Source: Hathewaya limosa
GTDB taxonomy: Bacteria > Bacillota > Clostridia > Clostridiales > Clostridiaceae
Assembly: GCF_030815255.1 (NCBI RefSeq)
Contig: NZ_JAUSWN010000017.1
Span: 1-64,000 of the forward strand
DNA: 64,000 nt
Direction: 5' to 3'
The notes under the pieces are model-generated. The model worked only from the letters and a program-made list of their open reading frames with translations. It ran no database searches and was not told where the DNA came from. How positions within the stretch are numbered: position 1 is the first letter of the stretch; each line of letters begins with the position of its first letter. A program made the translations under genes and the position numbers. This document shows positions 63,784 to 64,000 of this stretch, one piece after another.

Positions 63784-64000
63784 ATGTTTAAAAAACATAA
63801 TTTAGATAATTTCCAATATGCATTAATTACAATTTTTCTATTAGCCACATTACTTATTCCTATTTTATGTGTATCTAATGTTAGTTCCTATTTAACCTCA
63901 AAGTTTGCTTGGTTTTATGTTATTTTTGCATTAATTATAGTTGGATTTTTTGCTTTTATCCTAATATTTAATCTTATAAAATTTAGACATGCTATTAACT
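63784..64000 (+). CDS. Membrane protein, partial at window edge
   Basis: An AAGGAGG site lies five bases before the ATG at 63784. The visible 72 codons encode two transmembrane helices (about 13-32 and 44-66), and the frame is open at the edge. Family not determinable. Confidence 0.65.
   Translation, partial: MFKKHNLDNFQYALITIFLLATLLIPILCVSNVSSYLTSKFAWFYVIFALIIVGFFAFILIFNLIKFRHAIN

Overview
The window is very AT-rich DNA from a low-GC Firmicute, most likely Clostridium sensu stricto (the botulinum/sporogenes/perfringens neighbourhood). Reasons: strong AGGAGG-type ribosome binding sites with frequent TTG/GTG starts, a UviB-type holin, a small toxin-regulator-like sigma factor, DUF3791/DUF3990 genes and many clostridial membrane proteins. 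Species cannot be fixed from the sequence. No rRNA, tRNA or CRISPR array was seen.

This is an accessory, heavily rearranged region. It is dominated by ABC transporters (eight fused membrane/ATPase proteins or separate ATPases of the export type plus several ABC-2 systems), small membrane proteins, GNAT acetyltransferases, Nudix hydrolases and methyltransferases. Between them lie many broken genes and partial duplications.

Layout: 0-1.4 kb, phage-like partial gene, two IS3 remnants and a broken small secreted peptide gene next to a membrane protein. 1.5-6.3 kb, MFS transporter, Nudix hydrolase and UDP-GlcNAc 2-epimerase. 6.3-9.2 kb (minus), a bacteriocin-type ABC system with a damaged peptide gene that recalls lactococcin 972. 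9.2-14.3 kb, PhnP-like hydrolase, a membrane protein with three tandem repeats, a DUF3791/DUF3990 locus whose DUF3990 gene is reduced to 12 codons, an endolysin/holin pair and a VanZ-like protein. 14.3-20.3 kb, one fused ABC transporter, a three-gene ABC-2 exporter and two YcxB-like proteins. 20.3-25.6 kb, secreted protein, two acetyltransferases, Nudix hydrolase and small membrane proteins.

25.7-33.3 kb is the most striking part. Three same-orientation copies of one minus-strand element (perfect hairpin terminator plus the 3' part of an Rpn/PD-(D/E)XK-like gene, two copies with a consensus promoter) bracket two cargo modules. The first is a pair of paralogous ABC transporters with almost identical ATPase domains. 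The second is a defence module: a HepT/MntA (HEPN/MNT) toxin-antitoxin pair and a GmrSD-like DUF262/DUF1524 protein.

33.4-40.8 kb holds a GntR-regulated ABC-2 operon and an AraC-regulated pair of ABC transporters of the siderophore type. 40.9-46.6 kb holds acetyltransferases, a fragment of a DUF692 (MNIO) enzyme, a UPF0489 protein, a methyltransferase, an M20 amidohydrolase and a pair of unknown small genes. 47-52.4 kb is a second unusual ABC cluster (anchored helical protein, ABC, membrane protein, ABC, membrane protein); a remnant of its first gene precedes the ABC transporter at 14.6 kb. 52.6-58.7 kb has a broken MFS gene, two ABC-2 systems, a zinc-ribbon methyltransferase and a DUF6440 protein. 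59-64 kb has a short tyrosine recombinase divergent from a sigma factor, more membrane proteins and an acetyltransferase.

Taken together the genes suggest a hot spot where export/self-protection and anti-phage modules are gained, duplicated and lost. The substrates of most transporters cannot be read from the sequence.
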